A stretch of 64,000 bases of DNA from assembly GCA_963815445.1 (NCBI GenBank), contig CAWFGV010000011.1:124001-188000 (forward strand). The letters run 5' to 3'. This DNA is from JANLYC01 sp963815445 (GTDB lineage: Bacteria; Actinomycetota; Actinomycetes; Propionibacteriales; Nocardioidaceae). Numbering within the stretch: the first letter of the stretch is position 1; the number at the start of each line of letters is the position of its first letter. A model generated the notes under the pieces. That model was not told where the DNA came from. It was given only the letters and a program-made list of their open reading frames with translations, and made no database searches. Positions 37,946-46,072 of this stretch are shown in pieces. Position numbers and translations under genes: made by a program.

Positions 37946-38718
37946 TACCGCCGGCGTCCGTCGTTGTGGTCATCCCTGCCCACGACGAGCGCGACGCGAT
38001 CGGTCGAACGATCGGCACGGTGGTCACAGCGCTGCGACACGCTCGGTGGCAGGGACTCATCAGAACGGCAGCAGTCCGCGTGATGGCGCATCGGTGCACT
38101 GACGACACGGCGCGGCGTGCGCGGACCGGGCTCCGCCTCGTTCGTGGCGCCGCCGTCGTCGTGGACGACACCTCCTCGACGATCGGAGCGGTGCGCGACC
38201 GTGGTGCGCGGGACGGTCTGGCTCACCTGCGGTCGGCGCTGACGTCCACCTGGGTCTTCTCCACCGACGCAGACACCCGCGTACCCCGGGACTGGGTGGT
38301 GCGGGTCCTCTCGGCGGCTGCCCAGCACGAGGCAGCCGCGGTGGTGGGTCTCGCCGCATTGGACCGGTTCAGGGGTACACCGGGCGCGCTGGCGTCGTAC
38401 AACGCGCTCCTTGCGGCGAAGATGCGCTCCGATGACGCCTTGCACCAGCACGACCATGTGTACGGCGCCAACCTGGCCGTGCGGGCGGACGCCTATCTCC
38501 GCGCCGGCGGTTTCCCGCGCATTCCGCACGGCGAAGACCAGGCCCTGGTCGACCGGCTCGTGGATATCGGGGTGCGGGTGTTGCGAACGCGCGACATCGC
38601 GGTCAGCACCAGCGGGCGACTCGACGGTCGGGCGGAAGACGGTCTGGCAGACCTACTGCGGAGGCTGGATGACAAGACTCACGTTTCCGAGGTCCCGAAC
38701 TTGGGCACGACGGCGTGA
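37942..38718 (+). CDS. Family 2 glycosyltransferase
   Basis: A GT-A fold protein of 258 residues. VVVVIPAHDERDAIGRTI is the nucleotide-sugar strand, STDADTRVPRDWV holds the DxD metal site, and HGEDQALVDRL the acid of the third motif. No membrane helices, so the acceptor must be cytosolic or at the inner leaflet. The TTG at 37942 overlaps the stop of the preceding gene (TTGA) in the same way as the other junctions of the cassette. It is the only enzyme here able to build the glycoside that the deacetylase and methyltransferase would modify. Confidence 0.87.
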   Translation: MIPPASVVVVIPAHDERDAIGRTIGTVVTALRHARWQGLIRTAAVRVMAHRCTDDTARRARTGLRLVRGAAVVVDDTSSTIGAVRDRGARDGLAHLRSALTSTWVFSTDADTRVPRDWVVRVLSAAAQHEAAAVVGLAALDRFRGTPGALASYNALLAAKMRSDDALHQHDHVYGANLAVRADAYLRAGGFPRIPHGEDQALVDRLVDIGVRVLRTRDIAVSTSGRLDGRAEDGLADLLRRLDDKTHVSEVPNLGTTA

Positions 38719-38757
38719 GCACGTGAATATGCGCAACCTGACGCCTACCGTGAAGGA

Positions 38758-39345
38758 ATGACCCCCATGAACGAAAGCACCTTCACCGTCCCTGGACTCT
38801 CGCTCCGCGACGGTCACAAAGTGGCGACGGCTCTGCAGGACCGCCTGCATGCCCTCAACGACCTCCAGCTGACCTTGAAGCACGCGCACTGGAACGTCAT
38901 CGGCCGCGACTTCATCGGCGTGCACGAGATGCTCGACCCACAGATCGACCTCGTGCGGGCGGCCGTCGACGCAACGGCGGAGCGGATGGCCACGATGGGC
39001 ATCGCTCCGATGGGAACGCCCGGCGCCATCGTCCGGGACCGCAGCTGGGACGACTACTCGCTCGGCCGCGCCGGCACCGCGGAGCACCTTGCTGCGCTCG
39101 ACCTGGTCTACACCGGGGTCATCGCCGACCACCGCAAGGTCATCGAGATGGTCGGTGAGATCGACCCGATCACCGAGGACATGCTGATCGGTCAGACCGC
39201 AGAGCTCGAGCAGTTCCAGTGGTTCGTGCGTGCGCACCTGGAGTCGAAGGGCGGCGACCTCGAGACGGCCGGCGCAAAGACGGAGAAGGCAGCGGCCCGC
39301 AAGGTCTCTGGTGCCGGGAGCAAGCGGGGCAAGAAGTCCGCCTGA
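38758..39345 (+). CDS. dps: Dps family DNA-protecting ferritin with Lys-rich tail
   Basis: Dodecameric iron-storage protein that shields DNA in stress. Of 195 residues, the four-helix bundle (about 20-165) carries the ferroxidase ligands in LKHAHWNVIG and HEMLDPQIDL. The C-terminal 30 residues are rich in Lys, Ala and Gly, fitting DNA binding. TACCGT lies six bases before this ATG, suggesting a leaderless start; a second ATG at 38767 has AAGGA nine bases upstream and could be used instead. It follows the glycolipid-like cassette by 39 bases but has its own promoter. Confidence 0.95.
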   Translation: MTPMNESTFTVPGLSLRDGHKVATALQDRLHALNDLQLTLKHAHWNVIGRDFIGVHEMLDPQIDLVRAAVDATAERMATMGIAPMGTPGAIVRDRSWDDYSLGRAGTAEHLAALDLVYTGVIADHRKVIEMVGEIDPITEDMLIGQTAELEQFQWFVRAHLESKGGDLETAGAKTEKAAARKVSGAGSKRGKKSA

Positions 39346-39391
39346 CCGGACCTGCGCCGCCCCGGGGGCAAGACGTCCGCGTCGGATCGAG

Positions 39392-40240
39392 CTACGGCAG
39401 GGTCAGGATCTCGGCGCCGGTGTCGGTGACGGCCAGCGTGTGCTCGAACTGCGCTGAGCGGCGGCGATCCTTGGTGACCACGGTCCACCCGTCGTCCCAC
39501 ATGTCCCACTCGATCGTCCCGAGGGTGAGCATCGGCTCGATCGTGAACGTCATACCGCGCTCGATCACGGTGTCGAACCGAGGGTCGTCGTAGTGGGGGA
39601 TGACCAGCCCGGAGTGGAAGGTCGTGCTGATGCCGTGGCCGGTGAAGTCGGTGACGACGCCGTAGCCGAACCGCTTCGCGTAGGACTCGATGACGCGGCC
39701 GATCACGTTGACCTGCCGACCGGGCTTCACCGCGCTGATCGCGCGGCGGAGTGCCTCCTCGGTGCGCTCGACGAGGAGGCGGCTCTCGTCGTCGACGTCG
39801 CCGACCAGGTAGGTCGCGTTCGTGTCGCCGTGGACGCCGTCGATGTACGCCGTCAGGTCGATGTTGCAGATGTCGCCGTCCTCGAGCCGGCGCTCGTCAG
39901 GGATGCCGTGGCAGATGCATTCGTTGACCGACGTGCACAGCGACTTGGGGAAGTTCTTGTAGCCGAGCGTTGACGGGTAGGCGCCGTGGTCGCACAGGAA
40001 CTCGTGGCCGACTCGGTCGACCTCGTCGGTGGTGACGCCCGGCGCGATGACGGAGGCCGCCGCACGCATGGCCTGGGCGGCGATCCGCCCGGCGATCCGC
40101 ATCTTCTCGATGGTCTCGGCGGTCTGCACGTCGCCGCCACGGTGTGGGGCCGGACGTGGCTTGTCGACATACTCGGGTCGCCCGATCTCGGCCGGCACCG
40201 AGCGACGAGGCGAGATGGGGGCGGCAGTCAGGACACTCAC
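39392..40240 (-). CDS. map: Methionine aminopeptidase, type I
   Basis: Removes the initiator Met from new proteins. The 282 residues include an N-terminal extension of about 40 residues seen in actinobacterial MapB. Metal ligands are in NIDLTAYIDGVHGDTNATY (two Asp), TGHGISTTFH, TIEPM and EHTL. The GTG at 40240 lies seven bases behind TAGACT and lacks a ribosome site, so it is probably leaderless. Divergent from a 58-residue gene. Confidence 0.95.
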   Translation of the reverse strand: MSVLTAAPISPRRSVPAEIGRPEYVDKPRPAPHRGGDVQTAETIEKMRIAGRIAAQAMRAAASVIAPGVTTDEVDRVGHEFLCDHGAYPSTLGYKNFPKSLCTSVNECICHGIPDERRLEDGDICNIDLTAYIDGVHGDTNATYLVGDVDDESRLLVERTEEALRRAISAVKPGRQVNVIGRVIESYAKRFGYGVVTDFTGHGISTTFHSGLVIPHYDDPRFDTVIERGMTFTIEPMLTLGTIEWDMWDDGWTVVTKDRRRSAQFEHTLAVTDTGAEILTLP

Positions 40241-40271
40241 GGACTCGAGTCTAGTTGTGTAGTTTCGAGAC

Positions 40272-40448
40272 ATGGCAGACAACTACTACTACTGCGTCAA
40301 GCACCACGCTGTCGAAGGCGCCGACGGGTGTACGGCGATCGACCGGCTCGGCCCCTACCCGACTCGTGAGGCGGCCGAGCACGCGCTCGAGACCGCCAAG
40401 CGCCGCAACGAGGAATGGGACAGCGACCCCGCCTGGAACGACGACTAG
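40272..40448 (+). CDS. Small conserved actinobacterial protein (SPOR-like)
   Basis: A 58-residue protein translated by hand: it begins MADNYYYCVKHHAVEG, continues with DRLGPYPTREAAEHALE and ends with an acidic DPAWNDD. The pattern of an aromatic strand, then a turn and an amphipathic helix, recalls half of a SPOR domain. Such small proteins recur next to map genes in actinobacteria. The Cys-x-x-His-His in the N-terminal strand is notable. No function known. Confidence 0.72.
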   Translation: MADNYYYCVKHHAVEGADGCTAIDRLGPYPTREAAEHALETAKRRNEEWDSDPAWNDD

Positions 40449-40493
40449 TGCCCCGTCGCGCCGACCGCGCGCGGCTGCTGCCGTGAACCTGCC

Positions 40494-40778
40494 GTGAACC
40501 TGCCGTCGTTGCCGGCCGCGACGGGTTGGCGACGCTGGGGGCCCTGGGCCGCGATGGCGGGGATGGTGGTCGCGTTGTGGTTCTACGGATTCGTCGCGCT
40601 GGTGGCACCGTGGTGGGTGGTCCCGCTCATGCTGGCGCTGTGGGTGGCCCTGCTGTGGGTGGCCGTGCGGAGCTTCTCCCGCCGTCCGTGGCTGGCCGTG
40701 CTGACTCCGGTCGCGGCGATGGGGCTGTGGTTCGCGATCGTCAGCGCCGGCGGGGCCTGGTGGGGCTGGTCAGCCTGA
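40494..40778 (+). CDS. Small tryptophan-rich membrane protein
   Basis: A 94-residue protein with two clear helices (about 17-38 and 42-58) and a third near 68-90, rich in Trp. Orientation and role unknown. It starts with GTG at 40494 right behind a short duplication (GTGAACCTGCC twice). It ends four bases before the convergent panB stop. I keep it because the hydrophobic pattern is regular and GC3 is high. Confidence 0.6.
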   Translation: MNLPSLPAATGWRRWGPWAAMAGMVVALWFYGFVALVAPWWVVPLMLALWVALLWVAVRSFSRRPWLAVLTPVAAMGLWFAIVSAGGAWWGWSA

Positions 40779-40782
40779 CGCG

Positions 40783-41733
40783 CTAGAAGGTGTGCTCGTC
40801 GCCGGGGAACGTGCCGGCCGTCACGTCGGCGGCATAGTCCTGGGCGGCTTTGAGCAGGACCCCGTGCAGATCGGCGTACTGCTTGACGAAGCGCGGCATA
40901 CGACCGGTGCGGAGGCCGGCCATGTCGGTCCACACCAGCACCTGAGCGTCACAGCTCACCCCGGCGCCGATGCCGATCGTGGGAATCTCGAGCCGTTTGG
41001 TCACTTCGGCAGCAACGTCGCCGGGCACCATCTCCATGACGACTGCGAACGCGCCGGCGGACTGGAGGGCGAGCGCCTCCTCGATGACTCGGTCGCCGGC
41101 GTTGCCGCGTCCCTGGACGCGGTAGCCGCCGAGGTTGTGCTCGGACTGCGGAGTGAAGCCGATGTGAGCCATCACGGGGATCCCCGACTCGGTCAGCTTC
41201 TGGACCTGCGGCACGACCGGGAGGCCGCCTTCGAGCTTGACCGCATGGGCGTTGGCTTCCTTCATGAACCGGACCGACGTGTGGAACGCCTGCTCGGGGC
41301 TGGCCTGGTAGGAGCCGAACGGGAGGTCGGCCACCACGAGTGCACGCCGGACCGAGCGGGTGACGGCGCGGACGAGCGGGATGAGCTCGTCGACGGTCAC
41401 GGGCAGCGAGGTCTCGTTGCCGTAGACGTTGTTGCTGGCCGAGTCTCCGACGAGCAGGACGGGGATGCCGGCTTCGTCGAACGTCTGGGCGGCGTACTGC
41501 TCGTAGGCCGTGAGCATGGCCCATTTCTCGCCGCGCTGTTTCATCTCGAGCAGGTGGTTGATGCGGATCCGCCTGACGCCGGTGCTGGTCGGCGGATCAG
41601 CCGGTTGCGGGCCGGGGGGTTGCGGGCCGGGGGGTTGCGGGCCGGGGGGTTGCGGGCCGGGGGGTTGCGGGCCGGGGGGTTGCGGGCCGGTGGGTTGCGG
41701 GCCGGTGCCGTACGGCGCGGGCATCTCGCTCAT
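40783..41733 (-). CDS. panB: Ketopantoate hydroxymethyltransferase with a PQPPG-repeat N-terminal tail
   Basis: First step of pantothenate synthesis: adds a hydroxymethyl group to alpha-ketoisovalerate. The core (about 50-316) shows the PanB motifs MLTAYEQYAAQTFDEAG, VGDSASN, VKLEGG and the catalytic Glu in VMEMVPGD. The first 50 residues are unusual: about seven turns of PQPPG from a 15-bp tandem repeat. Most PanB proteins lack such a tail. It should be flexible and proline-helical; function unknown. A start inside the core (near the Arg-Ile-Arg-Ile strand) cannot be excluded but has no better ribosome site. Confidence 0.93.
   Translation of the reverse strand: MSEMPAPYGTGPQPTGPQPPGPQPPGPQPPGPQPPGPQPPGPQPADPPTSTGVRRIRINHLLEMKQRGEKWAMLTAYEQYAAQTFDEAGIPVLLVGDSASNNVYGNETSLPVTVDELIPLVRAVTRSVRRALVVADLPFGSYQASPEQAFHTSVRFMKEANAHAVKLEGGLPVVPQVQKLTESGIPVMAHIGFTPQSEHNLGGYRVQGRGNAGDRVIEEALALQSAGAFAVVMEMVPGDVAAEVTKRLEIPTIGIGAGVSCDAQVLVWTDMAGLRTGRMPRFVKQYADLHGVLLKAAQDYAADVTAGTFPGDEHTF
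41601..41705 (-). repeat. 15-bp tandem repeats inside panB
   Basis: About seven head-to-tail copies of a 15-base unit (GCCGGGGGGTTGCGG on plus), almost identical, coding for Pro-Gln-Pro-Pro-Gly. Length changes in whole units keep the frame, so the tail length may vary between strains. Confidence 0.93.
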
Positions 41734-41850
41734 GTCGACCTCGTTGTCAGCTCTCGAGGCTCCCTGGTGAAGTCCCCGGACCAGTCTTCAGCCTGACACG
41801 CCCCCGCACCACCCCGCGACTCTTCCCCGCTGTCTGCTCCATCACATTCT

Positions 41851-41954
41851 GGCCGAGACGTTTGCCTAGTGAACAAGCCACCTGCTTTCTGACCTAGGCA
41901 GAGCCGCCTTGTGACGAAGCCACCTGCATTGTGAACAAGGCAAACGTCTCGGCC
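41851..41954. repeat. 104-bp element with 17-bp inverted ends and inner direct repeats
   Basis: GGCCGAGACGTTTGCCT (41851-41867) is exactly inverted at 41938-41954. Between them AAGCCACCTGC occurs twice, 42 bases apart (41875 and 41917), and GTGAACAAG twice. It sits between panB and nadE, both on the minus strand, and no ORF uses it. Confidence 0.85.
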
Positions 41955-41995
41955 AGCAGGGGGGAAGGAGCACCGAAGAAGGGGTCCAGTGCTGG

Positions 41996-43747
41996 TCAGA
42001 GATGCTCGCGCCAGGCGTTGGTGATCGGGAGCCGGCGGTCGCGGCCGAAGTTGCGCGCGGAGATCTTCGGGCCCGGCGGGTACTGACGCCGCTTGTACTC
42101 CGCTCGGTCCACGAGCCAGGCGACCCGCTCGACCATCTCGGCGTCGAACCCCTGCGCGACCAGATCCGGCGCGCTGCGGTCCGCCTCGACATAGTCGTCG
42201 AGGATGTCGTCGAGCAGGTGGTAGTCCGGCAGCGAGTCGCTGTCGAGCTGGCCGGGTCGCAGCTCGGCCGACGGTGGTTTGGCGATGGCCGACTCCGGGA
42301 TCGGTGGCTCCTCCCTCCGGCGTACGGCCTCCTCGTTGCGCCACCGGGCCAGCTCCCACACCAGGGTCTTCGGCACGTCCATGATCGGGGCGAACCCACC
42401 GACGGCGTCGCCGTAGATCGTCGAGTAGCCCACGGAGATCTCACTCTTGTTGCCGCACGCCAGCACGAGATGCCCGTGCTGGTTGGACAGCGCCATCCAC
42501 ACCACGGCTCTGATCCGGGCCTGCAGGTTTTCCTCGGCCAACCCGTCGACCTTCACGGCCGCGCGGAAAGCATCGACCATGGGCGCGATCGGTACCGTGT
42601 CGAGGCGTAGGCCGGTCCGGCGGGCGAGCTCCGCCGCGTCGGTGCGTGAGTGTTCCGTGGACCACTCGCTGGGGTTGGAGACTCCGAACACGTTCTCGGC
42701 GCCCAGTGCATCGCAGGCGATGGCGCCGACCAACGTCGAGTCGATCCCGCCCGACAGACCCAGCAACACGGTCCGGAAACCGTTCTTGCGGACGTAGTCG
42801 CGCAGGCCAAGCACCAATGCCCCGTAGATCTCGGCCCGGTCATCGAGGTGCGGCGCGATCGACGCGCGCTCGGCGTCGTATGCCGGAACGGTCTCGGTCG
42901 ACAGCACCAGTCGCTGCACGCTCAACCCGTCGAACCTCGTCTCCGCGTCCGGCAGGTCCTCGGTCGCAGCCGGCAGCTCGAGGTCGACGACAAGCAGCTC
43001 GGGTACGAACTGCCTCGCGCGGGCCACCAGCTCGCCGGCCGCGTCGACGACGAGGGAGTCGCCGTCGAAGACGAGCTCGTCCTGGCCACCGACGAGGTTG
43101 ACATAGGCCAGGGCACAGTCACCTTCACGGGCCCGGCGCGAACAGAGCTCGAGACGGACGTCGTCCTTGTTGCGTTCATACGGCGACCCGTTCGGGACGA
43201 TGAGGAGGCCCGCCCCGGCGGCATCGGCGACGGCTGTCGGACCGTCCTGCCACAGGTCCTCACAGATGGCGATCGCGACGTCGACGCCGCGCACCCGGAT
43301 GACTGAGATCGTGTCGCCCGGCACGAAGGTACGGATCTCGTCTCCGACGCCGTAGTTCCAGAGATGGTGCTTGGCCTGCGTGGTCACGATCTCACCGCGG
43401 TACAGGACTGCGACGGAGTCCTGTGGTGAGCCCTTGGGGACGCCGACCCGGTTGACGGGCACGTCGGCGCGGTCGAGGAAACCGACGACCACGACCATCT
43501 CGGCGTCTCCCTGGTCGGCCAGGCGGCCCGCCAGCGACGTCATGGCTGATATCGACGCGGCGACGAACGACGGCCGCAACGCCATGTCCTCGATCGGGTA
43601 TCCCGTCAGGCACATCTCGGGGGTCAGGACGAGATGTGCACCGGCCGTCGCCGCGTCGCGCACCGCGCCTGCGATGAGGTCGGCGTTACCGGTCAGGTCG
43701 CCAACTGTCGGGTTGATCTGGGCCAGGGCCACGCGCAGCTGGGGCAC
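41996..43747 (-). CDS. nadE: Glutamine-dependent NAD+ synthetase
   Basis: Makes NAD from deamido-NAD using ammonia released from glutamine. The 583 residues contain an N-terminal nitrilase domain with the triad Glu in TPEMCLTGYP, Lys in QAKHHLWNYG and Cys in AICEDLW, and a C-terminal synthetase domain with the pyrophosphate loop GLSGGIDSTL. The GTG at 43747 lies six bases behind TACGCT, which fits a leaderless transcript. The extra upstream in-frame codons overlap this promoter. Confidence 0.97.
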   Translation of the reverse strand: MPQLRVALAQINPTVGDLTGNADLIAGAVRDAATAGAHLVLTPEMCLTGYPIEDMALRPSFVAASISAMTSLAGRLADQGDAEMVVVVGFLDRADVPVNRVGVPKGSPQDSVAVLYRGEIVTTQAKHHLWNYGVGDEIRTFVPGDTISVIRVRGVDVAIAICEDLWQDGPTAVADAAGAGLLIVPNGSPYERNKDDVRLELCSRRAREGDCALAYVNLVGGQDELVFDGDSLVVDAAGELVARARQFVPELLVVDLELPAATEDLPDAETRFDGLSVQRLVLSTETVPAYDAERASIAPHLDDRAEIYGALVLGLRDYVRKNGFRTVLLGLSGGIDSTLVGAIACDALGAENVFGVSNPSEWSTEHSRTDAAELARRTGLRLDTVPIAPMVDAFRAAVKVDGLAEENLQARIRAVVWMALSNQHGHLVLACGNKSEISVGYSTIYGDAVGGFAPIMDVPKTLVWELARWRNEEAVRRREEPPIPESAIAKPPSAELRPGQLDSDSLPDYHLLDDILDDYVEADRSAPDLVAQGFDAEMVERVAWLVDRAEYKRRQYPPGPKISARNFGRDRRLPITNAWREHL

Positions 43748-43782
43748 CCTGTCAGCGTAGGCCAGACGCCGCGTCCCTACGT

Positions 43783-43849
43783 CCGAACACCTGCCGTCCA
43801 CCGAATCACCGGGTCAACCGGCCAGAAACGGTGGATGGCAGGTGTTCGG
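43783..43849. repeat. 21-bp-arm inverted repeat in the nadE-glnA2 divergent region
   Basis: Arms 43783-43803 and 43829-43849 match in 20 of 21 positions (the odd one gives a G-T pair), with a 25-base loop. Both neighbours start away from it, so it is not a terminator of either. It lies 36 bases from the nadE start and 60 from glnA2. Confidence 0.85.
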
Positions 43850-43908
43850 TGGGGGTGGGGGACCGGGCGTGTAACGCGGCGGAAACATCGAACGGGCAGA
43901 ATGCCCGT

Positions 43909-45246
43909 ATGGGTAAACAGGAAGACTTCGTCCTGCGAGCGCTCGAGGAACGTGACGTCCGGTTCGTCCGGCTGTGGTTCACCGACGTGCTGGGTTCGCT
44001 GAAGTCCGTCGCCGTGGCGCCCGCCGAGCTCGAAGGAGCCTTCACCGAGGGCATCGGCTTCGACGGCTCCGCCATCGAGGGCTTCGCGCGGGTCTACGAG
44101 GCCGACATGCTCGCCAAGCCCGACCCGTCGACGTTCCAGATCCTGCCGTGGCGTGGCGAGGGCCCGTCGACCGCCCGTATGTTCTGCGACATCGTCATGC
44201 CCGACGGTGCGCAGTCATACGCCGATCCACGGTTCGTGCTCAAGCGGATCCTGAGCAAGGCCGCCGACCAGGGCTACACCTTCTACACCCACCCCGAGAT
44301 CGAGTTCTACCTGCTCAAGGACCGGCCGCGCGACGGCACCGCACCCGAGCCGGTCGACCGCAGCGGCTACTTCGACCACACCAGCCAGAGCATCGCGCAC
44401 GACTTCCGACGCGAGGCCATCACCATGCTCGAGTCGATGGGCATCTCAGTCGAGTTCAGCCACCACGAGGGCGGCCCTGGCCAGCAGGAGATCGACCTCC
44501 GGTACGCCGATGCGCTCTCCACGGCCGACAACATCATGACGTTCCGCGTGGTGATCAAGGAGGTCGCGCTCAGCCAGGACATCCATGCCTCGTTCATGCC
44601 GAAGCCGTTCACGGAGTTCCCCGGCTCGGCCATGCACACTCACCTCTCGTTGTTCGAGGGTGACCGCAACGCGTTCTTCGAGGTCGGAGCCGACTACCAC
44701 CTGTCCAAGACGGGCCGCGCCTTCATCGCCGGGCTCCTCAAGCACGCCGCCGAGATCACGGCAGTGACCAACCAGTGGGTGAACTCGTACAAGCGGCTCG
44801 CCGGCGGGGGAGAGGCGCCGTCCTACGTCTGCTGGGGGCACAACAACCGATCCGCCCTGGTGCGCGTCCCGATGTACAAGCCCACCAAGGGCCAGTCGAC
44901 CCGTATCGAGCTGCGCTCGGTCGACAGCGCTGCCAACCCCTATCTGGCGTTCGCGGTGATGCTGGCCGCCGGGATGAAGGGCATCGAGGAGAACTACGAG
45001 CTGCCGCCGGGCGCCGAGGACGACGTGTGGAGCCTCACCGAGGGCGAACGGAGGTCCCTCGGCATCGAGCCGCTGCCGCAGAACCTGCACGACGCGATCC
45101 GGGTGATGGAGCGCTCTGAGCTGGTGGCCGAGACGCTGGGGGAGCACGTCTATGACTTCTTCCTCCGCAACAAGCGCGCCGAATGGGATGACTACCGACG
45201 GCAGGTCACCCCGTTCGAGCGCGCGATGATGCTGCCGATCATGTGA
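43909..45246 (+). CDS. glnA2: Type I glutamine synthetase family protein (GlnA2 type)
   Basis: ATP-dependent ligase of 445 residues. Core motifs are present: FDGSAIEGF, HPEIEFYL, MPKPF, GSAMHTHLSL and NNRSALVRVP. It aligns best with the short GSI-alpha form. At the position of the adenylylated Tyr of GSI-beta (hand alignment) it has Trp, in AEDDVWSLTEGER, so GlnE should not modify it. In Streptomyces and Mycobacterium the gene next to glnE is glnA2; in Streptomyces GlnA2 was described as a gamma-glutamylpolyamine synthetase. True glutamine synthesis or polyamine glutamylation are both open. Confidence 0.88.
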   Translation: MGKQEDFVLRALEERDVRFVRLWFTDVLGSLKSVAVAPAELEGAFTEGIGFDGSAIEGFARVYEADMLAKPDPSTFQILPWRGEGPSTARMFCDIVMPDGAQSYADPRFVLKRILSKAADQGYTFYTHPEIEFYLLKDRPRDGTAPEPVDRSGYFDHTSQSIAHDFRREAITMLESMGISVEFSHHEGGPGQQEIDLRYADALSTADNIMTFRVVIKEVALSQDIHASFMPKPFTEFPGSAMHTHLSLFEGDRNAFFEVGADYHLSKTGRAFIAGLLKHAAEITAVTNQWVNSYKRLAGGGEAPSYVCWGHNNRSALVRVPMYKPTKGQSTRIELRSVDSAANPYLAFAVMLAAGMKGIEENYELPPGAEDDVWSLTEGERRSLGIEPLPQNLHDAIRVMERSELVAETLGEHVYDFFLRNKRAEWDDYRRQVTPFERAMMLPIM

Positions 45247-45333
45247 TGGACGGTGCCCAGCGGCGAAGCCGCGGGCACCGGCTCAATCAACCACCTGCCT
45301 ACTTTGTGATGGACGGTGCCCAGCGGCGAAGCC
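45242..45333 (+). repeat. 29-bp direct repeat and stem-loop behind glnA2
   Basis: The same 29 bases (beginning TGTGATGGACGG) occur at 45242-45270 and 45305-45333. The first copy contains the glnA2 stop codon. From 45252 to 45280 GGTGCCC-A-GCGGC pairs with GCCGC-G-GGGCACC-like sequence around a GAA loop, a strong terminator stem. Confidence 0.85.
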
Positions 45334-45349
45334 ACGGTAGCCTCGCTTC

Positions 45350-46072
45350 GTGACGAAGGCGTTGGTGATCCAGCACGAGGACGACTGTCCTCCGGCCTGG
45401 TTCGGTACGTGGTTTCGTGAGGGCGGCCTCGACTACGACGTCGTCCTCGGACATCGGGGCGAGCCGGTGCCGGGTGACCTGGGCGCGTATGACGCCTTGG
45501 TGGTTCTCGGGGGAGAGATGGGCGCCAACGACGACCGGGCGTGCCCGTGGCTCACCCCCACCAAAGCATTGATCCGCCACGCCGTCACCGTCGGTCGGCC
45601 GTTCCTCGGCATCTGCCTCGGCCATCAGCTCGCGGGCGCGGCACTGGGGGGCGAGGTCATCCGTAACCCCCACGGACGCGCCAACGGCCTGACTCCCGTA
45701 CGACCGACGGCAGACGGCCTGGCCGACGAGCTGATGAAGGTCGTCCGCACCGGATCGCTCGCGGTGCAGTGGAACGACGACGTGGTCTGGCGGCTCCCTG
45801 GAGATGCCAGGACGCTGGCCACCTCACCGGACGGGACGGCCCAGGCGGTGCGGTTCGGTCCGGCAGCCTGGGGTGTGCAGTTCCACCCGGAAGCGGGTCC
45901 GGACGTGTTCGACTCCTGGATCGCGTCCACCGGAGGCGGAGACGAGCAGGAGCGTGCCCAGCAACGCGCGACGGCTGAGCTCGTGCGGGCGGCGGAAGGG
46001 CAGCTGCGAGGCGACTGGCGGCCGTTGGCGGTCCGCTTTGCCGAGCTCGTCGCCGCGTACCGGGACTCGTGA
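45350..46072 (+). CDS. Class I glutamine amidotransferase-like protein (GuaA-type GATase)
   Basis: A 240-residue stand-alone GATase-fold protein. The nucleophile elbow is GICLGHQL and the second triad part QFHPE. No synthetase domain is attached. Such proteins next to glnA2 or glnE may hydrolyse gamma-glutamyl compounds, as PuuD does after polyamine glutamylation; this fits a polyamine role of GlnA2 but is inference. TAGCCT then six bases then the GTG suggests a leaderless start. The end overlaps glnE by four bases if glnE starts at 46069. Confidence 0.85.
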   Translation: MTKALVIQHEDDCPPAWFGTWFREGGLDYDVVLGHRGEPVPGDLGAYDALVVLGGEMGANDDRACPWLTPTKALIRHAVTVGRPFLGICLGHQLAGAALGGEVIRNPHGRANGLTPVRPTADGLADELMKVVRTGSLAVQWNDDVVWRLPGDARTLATSPDGTAQAVRFGPAAWGVQFHPEAGPDVFDSWIASTGGGDEQERAQQRATAELVRAAEGQLRGDWRPLAVRFAELVAAYRDS

